A DNA stretch of 64,000 bases from Acetobacter persici JCM 25330 (GTDB taxonomy: Bacteria; Pseudomonadota; Alphaproteobacteria; Acetobacterales; Acetobacteraceae), in contig NZ_BAJW01000005.1 in the NCBI RefSeq assembly GCF_000613905.1, positions 1 through 64,000 of the forward strand, written 5' to 3'. The position numbers and the translations under genes were made by a program. Each line of letters begins with the position of its first letter. The first letter of the stretch is position 1. Shown piece after piece: positions 8,951 to 20,652 of this stretch. The notes beneath the pieces were generated by a model. It saw nothing but the letters and a program-made list of their open reading frames with translations. It was not told the DNA's origin and searched no databases.

Positions 8951-9826
8951 ATGAAGAAGGTCGTGCCGAACGGGAAGGTCGTGAAAGCCTTGAGGGAGCA
9001 GCTCGAGAGACTGTCGACCCAAAAGGAAATGGCGAATGAAATCGGGGTCAGCGTTCGGATGCTTCGGATGATCGAAAATGAGAATGCGCCGATTACAGTA
9101 ACAACGGCCGATCGGCTGGCAAAAGCGCTGCAAGTTCACCGCGAGCGGATCATCCTCGTCTCGGAGCCTTTGGAGATGGCGCCGACGGGAAGCGCGCCGG
9201 ACGTCTTCTCCGCGCTGATGGAGGATGAAGACCGGCTCATACCCCGCAACGACTATGATATCGCCCGAGCGACCACGGATGAAGGCGCGCTCTATACCGA
9301 GGCAGCTCGCTCACACGACGTGGCCTGCATCATCGAGACGACGCTTGATGAGGAAACGGGTGCCTATGCGCAGGAACTGTTCGATATCCTCGTCGGCTTG
9401 TCCTGGTCGCAACGCGATATTCTCGTGGACATTCCCCCAGCTACGGAGATCGCGGTTCGCCGGCGTATCCGACAGCTCATCGTTCTTCTCAAGGGCAACG
9501 ACATCTGGATCTATCAGACCTCTGTCTTGAGGAGATTGCCGGAGCGCTACACGGTCGCGCCGGCAGACGAGCCTTGCACGTATCAAAGCCGTCAGGTCGT
9601 GGCGCTGGGTCCGCCGGGTGAGTATGGCGAGACCACCATGCGTGTGCCGATCGATCACGGCCAGCCGTTCATCCTTCCGGCGTGGCGCAAGCTTCGCAAG
9701 GGCGACAATGAGGGGTTGGCGACGCTCCATAACGGGAAGCAATCGTTTGATCATCAAGCTGTTGGGCGCGCGCTGAAATCGAATAAATGTGCATTTGGCG
9801 GAAGCCGGGGGGCATATGAAGTTTAA
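8951..9826 (+). CDS. XRE-type HTH protein, first gene of a three-gene cassette
   Basis: A 291-residue protein. ATG at 8951 is chosen because the conserved part starts there (MKKVVPNGKVVKAL) with a GAGG site just upstream; the frame is open earlier but reads as low-complexity sequence. Residues about 10-60 form a Cro/C1-type helix-turn-helix (STQKEMANEIGVSVRMLRMIE). The C-terminal 220 residues do not match a family I know. Its stop overlaps the next start by 11 bases, so it is coupled to the 74-aa gene and the Rad50-like ATPase. The likely role is regulator of the cassette, and possibly of the divergent hamAB operon across the shared 184-base intergenic region. Confidence 0.75.
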   Translation: MKKVVPNGKVVKALREQLERLSTQKEMANEIGVSVRMLRMIENENAPITVTTADRLAKALQVHRERIILVSEPLEMAPTGSAPDVFSALMEDEDRLIPRNDYDIARATTDEGALYTEAARSHDVACIIETTLDEETGAYAQELFDILVGLSWSQRDILVDIPPATEIAVRRRIRQLIVLLKGNDIWIYQTSVLRRLPERYTVAPADEPCTYQSRQVVALGPPGEYGETTMRVPIDHGQPFILPAWRKLRKGDNEGLATLHNGKQSFDHQAVGRALKSNKCAFGGSRGAYEV

Positions 9827-10040
9827 GCTGGAAAATACTTTCGAGGACAATCTCGCCTTGTTTCAGGCTGAGGCCGAGCAAATCGATCCTGACTGCGCGA
9901 AGATCCTCTTCGACAATATGCATCTCCTGGATTCGGGAGGTGACACCGCGCCAAGCCGAGCAACGATCGGCGAGTTTCACAAGGCGGTACTGGCTGCACT
10001 TAATGGTCTGTCCAACCCAACAGGCGAGGACAAGGCATGA
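9816..10040 (+). CDS. Small 74-aa protein between regulator and Rad50-like ATPase
   Basis: Unknown acidic protein beginning MKFKLENTFEDNLALFQAEA. ATG at 9816 is preferred over 9789 because a GCCGGGGGG run precedes it. It overlaps the regulator by 11 bases and the ATPase gene by an ATGA, a tight translational coupling that argues for a shared complex. Candidate roles are antitoxin, inhibitor or adaptor for the ATPase; none can be chosen from sequence alone. Confidence 0.65.
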   Translation: MKFKLENTFEDNLALFQAEAEQIDPDCAKILFDNMHLLDSGGDTAPSRATIGEFHKAVLAALNGLSNPTGEDKA

Positions 10041-12526
10041 CGCGGTATTTCCTAGGCAGCTTATCGATCGAGGGCTTTCGCGGGATCAACAATGACGGCG
10101 ACCCGCTCGTCCTCAAATTCAAATCCGACGCCGTCAACTCGGTCCATGCGCCGAACGGGGTCGGTAAAAGTTCAATATTCGAAGCCGTCTGTTTCGCGAT
10201 CCACGGCATCGTTCCGCGCCTGAAGGCGCTCCAGGAAGCCGAGCAGGGCGACAGCTATATCGTCAATCGCTTCCATCCCGGGCAGCAGGCGACGGTCGAC
10301 CTGATATTCGCCAGCGACGACGGGTCGCCGGATGTGGCGATCAAGGTGGTGCGGTCCGCCAACGGCGCGCGCCTTGTGACTTCTCCCAGCGGTCATGCTG
10401 ATCCGCAGCAATTTCTGGCAAGTCTGCAGGAGGATTTTGTCCTCGTTGACTATAATCGGTTCGCGAAGCTGATCGACATCTCCGCCTTGGAGCGGGGGCG
10501 TTCTTTCGCATCGCTCGTGGGACTGAGCCGATATTCGCGCCTGCGCCAGGCCTTCGACGGCGCCAAGCGAACGCAAAACATCAACGGTGATCTGGGGCTC
10601 TCCGCGCTAGATGCTGAGGTGACCACAGGGGCGCGCGCGTTGAGCGCGATCGAGCGGCGTGTCATCGCCGCCCACGACGAGGTCGCCGGGGCGGGAGGCG
10701 CCGCCGTCGATAAGCTTTCCGATTTGAAGGCGGCGGTGACAACCGCCTTGTCCGCCATCGCCTTGCTCAAGCCATTGATCGGCGAGGCCTCGGTCATGGA
10801 TCTCGATTTCGACGCCGCGGAGCTGGCGATCGAGAAGGAGGAAGGCGGGGAAGCGCGCAAAATGCTGGATGCGCTGACCACCTCGGTCACGTCGCTATCG
10901 GGGCTAGAAGTCACGGTGGAGGAACTGGCTGACCTTGATCGGCTGCTTGAGCTGGCCGGAAGGAGAGACGAAGCGGTGCGCAGCGTTGGCGCGGAAGCAT
11001 TGCAAGCCCTTTTGCGCGATGCGCTGGCTGTGGTGTCCGGCGCCGATTGGCACGACCCGAATCAATGTCCAGTTTGCGAGGCGAAAGGCAGTGTCCCCCT
11101 AAAACCGCGGCTGGAAGGCAAGATCGCTAAATACGATGCCGCCGCCCAGCTAGGCGCCGAACTTGTCAAGGATGTCGCCACGGCGCCTGGGATCGCGAAG
11201 CTCCGCCAGGTTGAAGAGGCGGCGGCCATGGCGATCGCAACGGGCGATCGACTGCACGTCGCGTTCGATTTGGCGGCCAAGAAGGGCGATGTGGCGACCT
11301 CCGACCTGGAGGGCATCAAGGCGCGTCTCGGGGTTCTTGAAACGCAGCGCGGCGAGACTCTTGCTCGGGTGCAGGAAGAGGCTGACGCATTGCAGGCGCG
11401 GTTGCCGCCGTCATTGGTGCAGGTGACCCGCATCCTCAGTTTCGCAAAGCAGTTCCGCGATGCCGTGCTGGAATACGAGAGCGGTGCGCCAGCGCTCAAG
11501 GCGAAACAGGACAAGCTCAAGGTTCTGAATCGTTGGAAGACGTTCATCACGCGTGCCGGCCAGAGCTTCGCCGACGCCGAGGCCGCGCTGGCTAACGAGC
11601 GGATTGCCGAGATTCAGACCGCTTGCCAGGATCTGTTTGGTCGGTTCGTGCGCGGCGGGCCTGATGTGAAGCCGACCCTGAGCCGGGCGCAGAACAGCGA
11701 GAACGTTGATCTGAAGCTCGCGGACTTCTTCGGCCTTCAGGACCTCAGCGCCCGGGCTCTCCTCTCGGAAAGCTATCGGAACGCTGTGGCAGCCGCGATT
11801 TTCCTGGCGGCTGCGACCAAGCACAGCGGCGTTCCGCGCTTCATGGTACTTGACGACGTGACGTCCAGCTTTGACGCTGGTCACCAGTTCGCGTTGATGG
11901 ACGCGGTGCGGACGTTGCTACGCTATGGCGCAGTGCCGGACGGGCTGCAGTTCATTTTCTTGAGCCATGACACCAGCCTGGAGAAATACTTCGACAAGCT
12001 GAACGGCACCGCGGATTGGCATCACCAGAAGTTGCAGGGCATGCCTCCGAAAGGGCGGCTCATGGTATCGGCTCAAGAGGCTGATCGTCTCAAGGCGCAG
12101 GCGTTGCAGCATCTGAATGCTGGCCAGATCGATATTGGTGCGCCGTTTCTGCGGCAGTATCTCGAATACAAGCTGGGACAGATCATCGCCAAGCTGGAGG
12201 TCCCGGTTCCACCGGACTATGCCACCCGTGGCGACAAGCGGACGCTCTCGACCTACATCGACGCGATCGGCGAGGCAGTGAAGCTTTATCATGCGGCCAA
12301 TCGGTGTGTGCTGACGCCTCAGCAGATCACCGATCTCCAAAACCATCATGTGCCATCGATCGTTGGCAATTTCGTCAGCCACTACGAGACCGGCGCAGGT
12401 ACTCCCTTCAACGCTTATGCATTGCTGGGTGTGCTGCAGAGCATCGATGCGCTGGCAGACTGCTTCACATATGTTGATCCAGCCAACAACCAGAAGCGCT
12501 TTTACCGCCGGTTGGACCGGCGCTAG
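10037..12526 (+). CDS. Rad50/RloC-like ATPase with zinc hook and HEPN/anticodon-nuclease-like C-terminus
   Basis: An 829-residue ABC/SMC-type ATPase. Visible parts are Walker A PNGVGKSS (39-46), helical arms broken by a zinc-hook CPVC (344-347), an ABC signature-like LLSESYRNAV (about 574-583), Walker B FMVLDDVTSSFD (602-613) and an H-loop LSHD (642-645). A further 185 residues follow the ATPase. They contain R706-x3-E710 (LRQYLEYKL) and N778-x3-H782 (GNFVSHY), the arrangement I recall from AAA_13/PrrC/RloC-type proteins and HEPN RNases. Such proteins act as phage- or damage-triggered tRNA nucleases. A nuclease function is therefore plausible but inferred. It is the last gene of the cassette, and the opposing gene ends 2 bases downstream. 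Confidence 0.75.
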   Translation: MTRYFLGSLSIEGFRGINNDGDPLVLKFKSDAVNSVHAPNGVGKSSIFEAVCFAIHGIVPRLKALQEAEQGDSYIVNRFHPGQQATVDLIFASDDGSPDVAIKVVRSANGARLVTSPSGHADPQQFLASLQEDFVLVDYNRFAKLIDISALERGRSFASLVGLSRYSRLRQAFDGAKRTQNINGDLGLSALDAEVTTGARALSAIERRVIAAHDEVAGAGGAAVDKLSDLKAAVTTALSAIALLKPLIGEASVMDLDFDAAELAIEKEEGGEARKMLDALTTSVTSLSGLEVTVEELADLDRLLELAGRRDEAVRSVGAEALQALLRDALAVVSGADWHDPNQCPVCEAKGSVPLKPRLEGKIAKYDAAAQLGAELVKDVATAPGIAKLRQVEEAAAMAIATGDRLHVAFDLAAKKGDVATSDLEGIKARLGVLETQRGETLARVQEEADALQARLPPSLVQVTRILSFAKQFRDAVLEYESGAPALKAKQDKLKVLNRWKTFITRAGQSFADAEAALANERIAEIQTACQDLFGRFVRGGPDVKPTLSRAQNSENVDLKLADFFGLQDLSARALLSESYRNAVAAAIFLAAATKHSGVPRFMVLDDVTSSFDAGHQFALMDAVRTLLRYGAVPDGLQFIFLSHDTSLEKYFDKLNGTADWHHQKLQGMPPKGRLMVSAQEADRLKAQALQHLNAGQIDIGAPFLRQYLEYKLGQIIAKLEVPVPPDYATRGDKRTLSTYIDAIGEAVKLYHAANRCVLTPQQITDLQNHHVPSIVGNFVSHYETGAGTPFNAYALLGVLQSIDALADCFTYVDPANNQKRFYRRLDRR

Positions 12527-12527
12527 G

Positions 12528-13289
12528 CTAGATTTCGGGGAGGGAGGGATCGACGAGTTCGAGCATTCCCTCCGCGACCATCAGATCAATGGCGAGGCCG
12601 AGGGCCTCGGTTTCGTTCTCGGTGAAGCGCGCGTTGTCATATCGGGTAGCGAGGTCGATGCTGAGCTCTTCGATCAGGCGCACGACCATGTAGATGTGCA
12701 GCGCGTAGGACCGTCGGGCGAGCCCTTCATCGGTCTCCGGAAAGTAGCGCGTCAGGTTCGTTGGTCCGGGGAGGCCATCCATCTCGCCGTCCCATTCTGT
12801 CGCGCTCTGCACGATGTCATGTTGCGAAACGTGGGCGGCGGCCGACAGCCCGCCGTAGAGCCGGGCGAGTGATTGTTCCAGGGCGGCGATATTCGGGGCG
12901 CCATTGAGTTTTCGCCGGTTTGCACGAACTGCCTTGAGCTGAGCGAGTATCTCAAGTTCCTGGCGCAGCATCGCGTGCGCTTGCAGGTAGCGGGCCTCTG
13001 CGATGGCTGTCTCACAAGGGGCCATCCCGATCACGAAGGCGGCGAAGAGGGCGTCACGCTCGAAAGCGGTCCGCTCACCTTCGACAACGGTCCCGTTGAT
13101 ACGCAACAGGCCGCTGGCGAGGACGCCCGTCACGAGCAAATGGGCATCGATCAGCCGTCCGTAGACGGCCATCGATTTGGCCTTGGCTTGGTCGCCATAA
13201 ACCTTCTGGACGGCATAGAGGGTCGCGGCTTGCTCGATCAGTTCCTGTTTGTGACGCTCGATCGCCTCCTCGTTCAGGGCATCAGTCAT
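12528..13289 (-). CDS. Unknown helical protein (DUF5677/HEPN-like?) downstream of YhcG nuclease
   Basis: A 253-residue, largely helical protein with no family I can name securely. The middle contains AMLRQELEILAQLKAV (about 145-160) and YGGLSAAAHVSQHDIV, an R-helix followed by a His-bearing helix that recalls HEPN-like or DUF5677 proteins. Its start overlaps the end of the YhcG nuclease gene by 8 bases, so they are translated together. It is convergent with the Rad50-like gene, with only one base between the two reading frames. A toxin, immunity or accessory role to YhcG is possible. Confidence 0.65.
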   Translation of the reverse strand: MTDALNEEAIERHKQELIEQAATLYAVQKVYGDQAKAKSMAVYGRLIDAHLLVTGVLASGLLRINGTVVEGERTAFERDALFAAFVIGMAPCETAIAEARYLQAHAMLRQELEILAQLKAVRANRRKLNGAPNIAALEQSLARLYGGLSAAAHVSQHDIVQSATEWDGEMDGLPGPTNLTRYFPETDEGLARRSYALHIYMVVRLIEELSIDLATRYDNARFTENETEALGLAIDLMVAEGMLELVDPSLPEI

Positions 13290-14627
13290 CGGTGTCTATT
13301 GCCCTGAGTTCGGCCAGGAAGATCGTGCCGACCTCCACCGCCCGCTTCGCTACGTCGGTGTCGACGTCCACGCCGTGTGAGGCTTCGTTCATCGCCCGCA
13401 GGGAGCCAAGCATCTGCTCGGTGCTGGCCGGCGCCAGGCCCTGCCGCTGGAGGTCACGCAGCATGTTCATGATGCCGACTGGTCGATTGACGACGACGCC
13501 TCTCGCGGCGGCGAGGTTGCGGAGGGCGCGCTCGATCTCGATGCGGAGCTTGACCACTGACATCAGCGGGAATTCTCGTGCGAATTCTTCGACGGTCGGC
13601 AATTCATGCTGGAGCTGAGGCGGTAGTGCGGGTGACAGACGGTACTGGGCCACGCCCATCGGCTTGCTGCTGTCGCGCAGGGCATATTCGACGATCACCT
13701 CGTTGCGGCCCTTGCACAGAATGATGCCGATGGTCGGCTGATCGTCCCTATGCCGAAGCTGGTCGTCGACGGCAGAGAGGTAAAAGTTCATCTTGCCCGC
13801 GAATTCAGGCTTGAAGTCCTCGATCTTCAGCTCGATCACGACGAAGCACCGCAGCCGAAGGTGATAGAAAAGCAGGTCGAGATAGTAATCCTGCCCGCCG
13901 ATCTCGAGATGGTATTGGCTGCCGACGAAGGCGAAGCCCTTGCCGAGTTCGAGGATGAGCGAACGCAGATGCTCGATCAGCCCGCGTTCGAGGTCGCGTT
14001 CCAACATGTCGGGGCCGAGCGCGAGGAAGTCGAATGTGTAAGGGTCTTTGAGGAGCTGCTGGGCAAGCTCGGACTGTTGGGCAGGAAGGGTTCGCGAGAA
14101 GTTGGTGAGCGCGCTGCCTTGGCGGGCGAACAGATCGCTCTCGATCTGGTGGACGAGGACGGGACGGCTCCAACCATGTTCAATGGCCTGTCGAGCGTAC
14201 CATGCGCGTTCCTCGGTCGCCTTGACGCTATCGAGTAGGCTGACGTTATGGCCCCAGGGTAATTGTGCAATGACCCGTTGCACAAATTCGCTGTCCGGCC
14301 AGGCGTCAGCCAAAGCGCGCATATATTTCAGGTTTCGAGCCGAGAGGCCGGTCATTTCAGGGAAAGCCCGGCGGAGATCCTCAGCCAGGCGGTCGATGAC
14401 CTTGGCGCCCCAACCCTCACGCCCCTGCCGGGCCAGGATATCACGGCCGATGCCCCAGTAGACAGAATCAGTTCACGATTGACCGATAGGCTGGCGCGAT
14501 AGCGCGCCTCGGCGATCTTCTGCTTCAAGTCACCGACGAAGGCAGAATAGCTTTGCGCGTCGATCTCGGCGGCCGTTTTCGCGGCCTTGGCGCGGCGGGG
14601 CGTCGGTTTGGCCGGAGGGCGGCTCAT
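13282..14627 (-). pseudogene. YhcG/DUF1016 PDDEXK nuclease, one frameshift
   Basis: DUF1016 (YhcG) proteins have an N-terminal winged-helix-like domain and a C-terminal PDDEXK nuclease domain; their targets are not established. The N-terminal domain (YSAFVGDLKQKIAEARYRA) starts at ATG 14627. The frame is lost near 14461 (LIL then STGAS in place of LLYWGIG) and continues as the ORF from 14355 (MTGLSARNLKYMRAFA-like region). The nuclease core is intact: GSQYHLEIGGQDYYLDLLFYH, then FVVIELKIEDFKPE, giving D..E-x-K. One added base gives 448 residues, the family's full length. The start overlaps the integrase stop as ATGA, an unusual coupling of a nuclease to an integrase. Confidence 0.8.
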
Positions 14628-15865
14628 GCGGCCGCCTTCAGACGCTTCTTCGCCAGCATGGCGCGAACGAATTTGTCCCATTTCGCCATGCCGGCGCGCT
14701 TCTCGACCATGTAGTGCCAGCGATCGTAGTGCTTGGAGCTGACGTCCTGTAGCGCATGGTTCTGGAGGCGATCGCGGATTTCCTTCGGCACGCCCGCCTT
14801 GCCGGCCAGCGTTTTGAAGGTGCGGCGGAGATCGCGGTTCGTCGCATAAGGGATCACGCCGCGGTCCCGCTGGCGCCAGACGAAGCTATAGAGCGTGCCG
14901 TGGCTGACGGGCTGCTTCGGGTCTTTGGCCGAGGGGAAGAACCAGCCGTATTCGTTCGGCTTGATCGACTCGATCAACTCGGCGGCGAGCAGAGGCACGG
15001 GAACGGCGTGAGGCTGCTCGTTCTTGGTCTTGGACCAGTCGATGATACGCTCTTTGGCGTCCCACTGATCGACATGGAGCCGCGCGATCTCCTCGACGCG
15101 CTGGCCGGTCAGCAAAATAAGCTGCACAGCGCGCGGATAGGAGGGGTGAACCGGCGTGTCGGGGCACTCTAGCCAGCGATAGAGCTGCACGAACTCGTCT
15201 TCGTCGAGCCAGCGAGTGCCTTTGACCTTGGGTTCAGTCGGGATGCCCGTCGCCGGATTGAAAGGAAGCCGGAAGCGACGAGAGGATTGCTGCCGATAGT
15301 CGTTGTCGGACTTCATGCCCCAACTAAAGGCCGCATGGAGGTATGAGCGCACATGGTCGGCCATCGACTTTGCGCCGCGCTCGTAGATCGGACGGATCAG
15401 CTCGATAATTTCCTCGGCCTCGATCTCGCGGGCGAGGCGGTTACGTCCGAGCGTGTCGGCGATCTTGTTGAGGCCTTTTTCTGTTTCCTTCCAGGATGGC
15501 TTGCCCGCATCCTTGAGCGCGGCGACATAGCCCTCGAACAGATCGGTGACGGTGCCGGGGCGAGTGTCGGTGGCGATCTTGATGCTACGCCCCTTCTGGA
15601 TGACGTCCGCGAAGTCGCGCTTGTAGATTTCGCGGGCTTGCGCGAGCGACATTGAGGGATAGGCGCCGATCTTCTTCTTGGTGCGTTTGCCGTCCCGCCA
15701 TTGCTGAGCCATCCAGTCAGCGGTGACACGTTTCGGCATGGGCTTGAGAACAAGAACGAGACGGCCGGTACCGCGCCCTTCGCCATCGGCGAGGTTCTCT
15801 TGCTTGCGACTGATCTCGACGCGCTTCAGCGCATGTCGAATCGCGGTATCGGTTAGGGCGGGCAT
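14624..15865 (-). CDS. Tyrosine recombinase (P4-like integrase) of the element
   Basis: A 413-residue site-specific integrase that inserts and excises the element. ATG at 15865 is chosen for its AAGGAGG site; the earlier open stretch is not conserved. The N-terminal arm-binding domain (residues about 1-90) has KKKIGAYPSMSLAQAR, and a core-binding domain follows. Catalytic elements are R in GQRVEEIARLH, K in SKTKNEQPHAVPV, an NRDLRRTFKTLAG box in place of H-x-x-R, and the final SKHYDRW tyrosine. It lies at the chromosome border, as usual for integrative elements, and overlaps the next gene (YhcG) by ATGA. Confidence 0.9.
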   Translation of the reverse strand: MPALTDTAIRHALKRVEISRKQENLADGEGRGTGRLVLVLKPMPKRVTADWMAQQWRDGKRTKKKIGAYPSMSLAQAREIYKRDFADVIQKGRSIKIATDTRPGTVTDLFEGYVAALKDAGKPSWKETEKGLNKIADTLGRNRLAREIEAEEIIELIRPIYERGAKSMADHVRSYLHAAFSWGMKSDNDYRQQSSRRFRLPFNPATGIPTEPKVKGTRWLDEDEFVQLYRWLECPDTPVHPSYPRAVQLILLTGQRVEEIARLHVDQWDAKERIIDWSKTKNEQPHAVPVPLLAAELIESIKPNEYGWFFPSAKDPKQPVSHGTLYSFVWRQRDRGVIPYATNRDLRRTFKTLAGKAGVPKEIRDRLQNHALQDVSSKHYDRWHYMVEKRAGMAKWDKFVRAMLAKKRLKAAA

Positions 15866-16020
15866 AGCGTTTTCCTCCTTTCCGGAACTGGGATCGGTCG
15901 AGGAGAAGCAGGGATCGCTAGCTGGGAGCGGAAGGCCGTTTTCTACCCCTTTTACAGCCCCCAATTTGCCAAAACCGCCCCCACTACGCAATACCCAAAA
16001 ATCGCTTTTTTATCAGTGAT

Positions 16021-16689
16021 TCAATGTGCTTGGGCGTGATCTAGCGTGATCGAAGAGGGGATAGTGGGATGGTTATGGACCAGCACCAGAAGACGCGCTT
16101 CAAGTTCCAGCGCCCGCCGCATGACTTCTCTTGGGTAAATCGGGGTATGGTCCACTGTGCCGCGCCCCAGCATTTCATCCGCCAGCAGGCGGTGCGCGGC
16201 ATCCAGAAATAACACCCGCACCTGCTCAACCCGCTCATGCGCCAGCACCGCACTCAGATACGCCCTGAGCTGCGCCCTGTCCGCCAGCACTCCGGCACGG
16301 CTAAGGCGCGCTTTGTGCAACCGCACGGCGGCTTCCTGCACAAGACGCAGCGTAACCCGGAGCGCCCGGGGTCTGCCCCACCGCCGCCAGCATCGCCTGA
16401 TCCGGCGCGGACAGGAGCGCCGCCAGAGACCCGAACTGACGCAGCAGAGACGTCGCCACATGTCCGCAGACGGGTGTTTGGGCGCAGTCAACGTAATAAG
16501 CTGTGTCAGAACAGTGTGGTCATCCGGCAGACCAGCCGAAACCCGTGCGTCCGCCAGACCCGGAAAAAACGGCAGGTCAGGCAAGGGGGGCCGCTCCGGC
16601 ACCGTCTCGGCCTGAAGCCTGAACCCGGCAATATCCGCCAGTTCCGACCGGGACTGCCGCCCTTTGCTTTTAGGGAGACGACTCACCAT
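16021..16689 (-). pseudogene. RadC-like JAB-domain gene, cut off by the element and internally frameshifted
   Basis: RadC-family proteins carry a helix-hairpin-helix region and a JAB/MPN metalloprotease-like domain; their cellular role is unsettled. Start ATG 16689 overlaps the end of the preceding RadC-like gene. The middle (about 16385-16460) reads properly only in another frame (LLRQFGSLAALLSAPDQ), implying two compensating shifts. The C-terminal part (LADEMLGRGTVDHTPIYPREVMRRAL, LVLVHNHPT) is good RadC sequence but stops at the HNHP metal motif, followed by 13 unrelated residues. About 40-50 residues are missing. The break lies beside the integrase, so this gene is the likely insertion site. 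Confidence 0.7.
16034..16051. repeat. Paired GCGTGATC repeats at the element border
   Basis: GCGTGATC occurs at 16034-16041 and again at 16044-16051, separated by TA, exactly where RadC similarity ends. One helical turn between repeats fits integrase binding sites or part of the attachment core. The other border is outside the window, so the attachment duplication cannot be confirmed. Confidence 0.4.
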
Positions 16690-17458
16690 GCCTGCTGTTC
16701 CAGATGCCGGAAACTGCGCCACCGGCGGCCTTTCAGCACCACATGGTCATGCATGGTGACAGCCAGCAAAGGCGCTGCCTGCAACAAAGCCTGCACAAGG
16801 GCACCATCATGCAAAAGCTGGCGGTCCGGCTGCACGTCAGCCCCGGCCAGCCTGACAGTAATCAGGGAACAGGCATGCAACGCCAGCGCGCGCTGCATAA
16901 TGGCTGAGACAACCTGCGGTACCGGAATGGACTCACACCCCTCCCCACGCATCGCCGGCTCTCAGTCGGCAGTACTTCGTCGGCCAGCAAATGGTTCCGG
17001 CTATCCAGAAACAGAAGATGCAGAGAGCCCGCCTCAGCCGTTGCCAGATGCGCGGCACAATAGGCCAGAAGCTTATCCCAGCTTCCAAGGTCAGAGCGCA
17101 CCGGCTCCTCCGGCGCGCCAAGCCTGTCTGCCGCCAGCGGCACCAGCCCCAGCAGGGCAGCATTGCTGCGCGTTGCCCCGGCGGCTTTCAGAGCCTCGGA
17201 CGGGGCTTCCAGCACCGCCGCCAGAGACCCAAACTGATTGATCAGCGCCTTGGCCAGAGGTTTGGTATCCCGCCGGGGCACCCCCGGAAACAGAAGCATT
17301 TCCAGCAGTTCGTAATCAGCCAGAGAGGCCGCACCGGCACTCAGCACCCGTGCGCGCATCCGCTGCCGGTGCCCCGCAGGCCCGGTGGACGAAAAAGGGA
17401 CACCCCCTTCCCCGCTTTCAAAACTGCTCGGTTTTTCTCCTCTTTCAGAGGATACCAT
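16683..17458 (-). pseudogene. RadC-like protein without the JAB metal motif, one frameshift
   Basis: N-terminal RadC sequence is clear (GHRQRMRARVLSAG, DYELLEMLLFPGVPRRDTKPLAKALI, FGSLAAVL, then LHLLFLDSRNHLLADEVL). Near 16951 the frame shifts; adding one base continues into MRGEGCESIPVPQVVSAIMQRAL and ends MHDHVVLKGRRWRSFRHLE. The expected HxHPSGDPxPS metal-binding segment is replaced by TVRLAGADVQPDRQ, so metal binding looks lost even in the repaired protein. It is translationally coupled to the second RadC-like gene. Repaired length is 258 residues, slightly longer than typical RadC (about 220-240). Confidence 0.7.
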
Positions 17459-17512
17459 GCCACTGCTCCGATTGGCCTCAGGCTTTCAAGACGATATAAG
17501 GGCAAAGTGAAT

Positions 17513-19734
<2,222 letters not shown>

Positions 19735-19735
<1 letters not shown>

Positions 19736-20646
19736 TGGCCGTTGCTCCCCGTCGTCACGCCACCGCTCTGGAAACGGTTGCGGTCACCGTTCCGGAACCT
19801 GCCGTAGAAGCGTTTGAAAACGCGATTGGCAGTGTCTGCACCACGGTTGGTATTTTTGAAGCCAACCCGGAAGGCACGCTGTGGCGTGTGGAAGGCGTGA
19901 AAGACGCCGGGCACCGTGAGGATGAACTGGCCGCCGCCCTCGTGCTGGCGCAACTGACGACCGGCGTGAACGCTGCGCTGGAGCGGGATGCGACAGAAGC
20001 CGAAGGCTGGCTGGCCCGCACCTATGAATCCTTCCCCGAGCAGGATGTCGGGCAGCGGTTTGTTATCCGCGGCACCCACCTGCCGGATGTTAAACACCCC
20101 ACCCGCATCGCCCTGACGCTAGATGCCGGTGTGGCTTTTGGCTCTGGCGAACATGGGTCCACCCGTGGCTGCCTGCGCGCGCTGGAACGGATTGCCTACC
20201 GCAAACCCCGTAACATTCTGGACCTCGGCTGTGGCTCCGGCATTCTGGCCATGGCCGCCGCAGCCCTGCTGCATAAAAAGGTTCTAGCGGTTGATATTGA
20301 ACCTTGGTCCGTGCGCGTGGCCGCGCAGAATGCGGAGCGCAACGGGCTGGGGCGTGCGCTCACCTGCCGTCTGGGCAACGGCTGGAAAACCCCGGAAATC
20401 CGCCACAATGCTCCGTATGATCTGGTCTTTGCCAATATTCTGGCCCGCCCGCTCTGCCTGATGGCCAAAGATCTGGCCCACAATCTGGCTCCCGGCGGCA
20501 CGGTCATTCTGGCAGGGCTGCTCCGCACCCAAATCCGGATGGTGCTGGCCGCACACCGTAGGCTTGGGCTGATACTGGAACACACCTTTACGGAGGGTGA
20601 CTGGGCCACACTGGTCCTGCGTCGCCCTTACGCCCCCAAGCCCTGA
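19735..20646 (+). CDS. prmA: Ribosomal protein L11 methyltransferase
   Basis: Cytoplasmic SAM-dependent enzyme that trimethylates ribosomal protein L11. It has 303 residues: an N-terminal substrate-recognition domain and a class I methyltransferase fold with FGSGEHGSTRGCL (about residues 138-150), the SAM loop ILDLGCGSGILAMAA (about 161-175) and the NPPY-like ANILARPL (about 240). It starts at the stop of the helicase gene (TAATG) and is followed by a strong terminator. Confidence 0.95.
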
Positions 20647-20652
20647 AACCCG

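Noticed and set aside
16237-17241. Plus-strand ORF of 334 aa across the radC-like genes
   Set aside because: Proline/arginine-rich frame with no family pattern; RadC motifs are on the minus strand.
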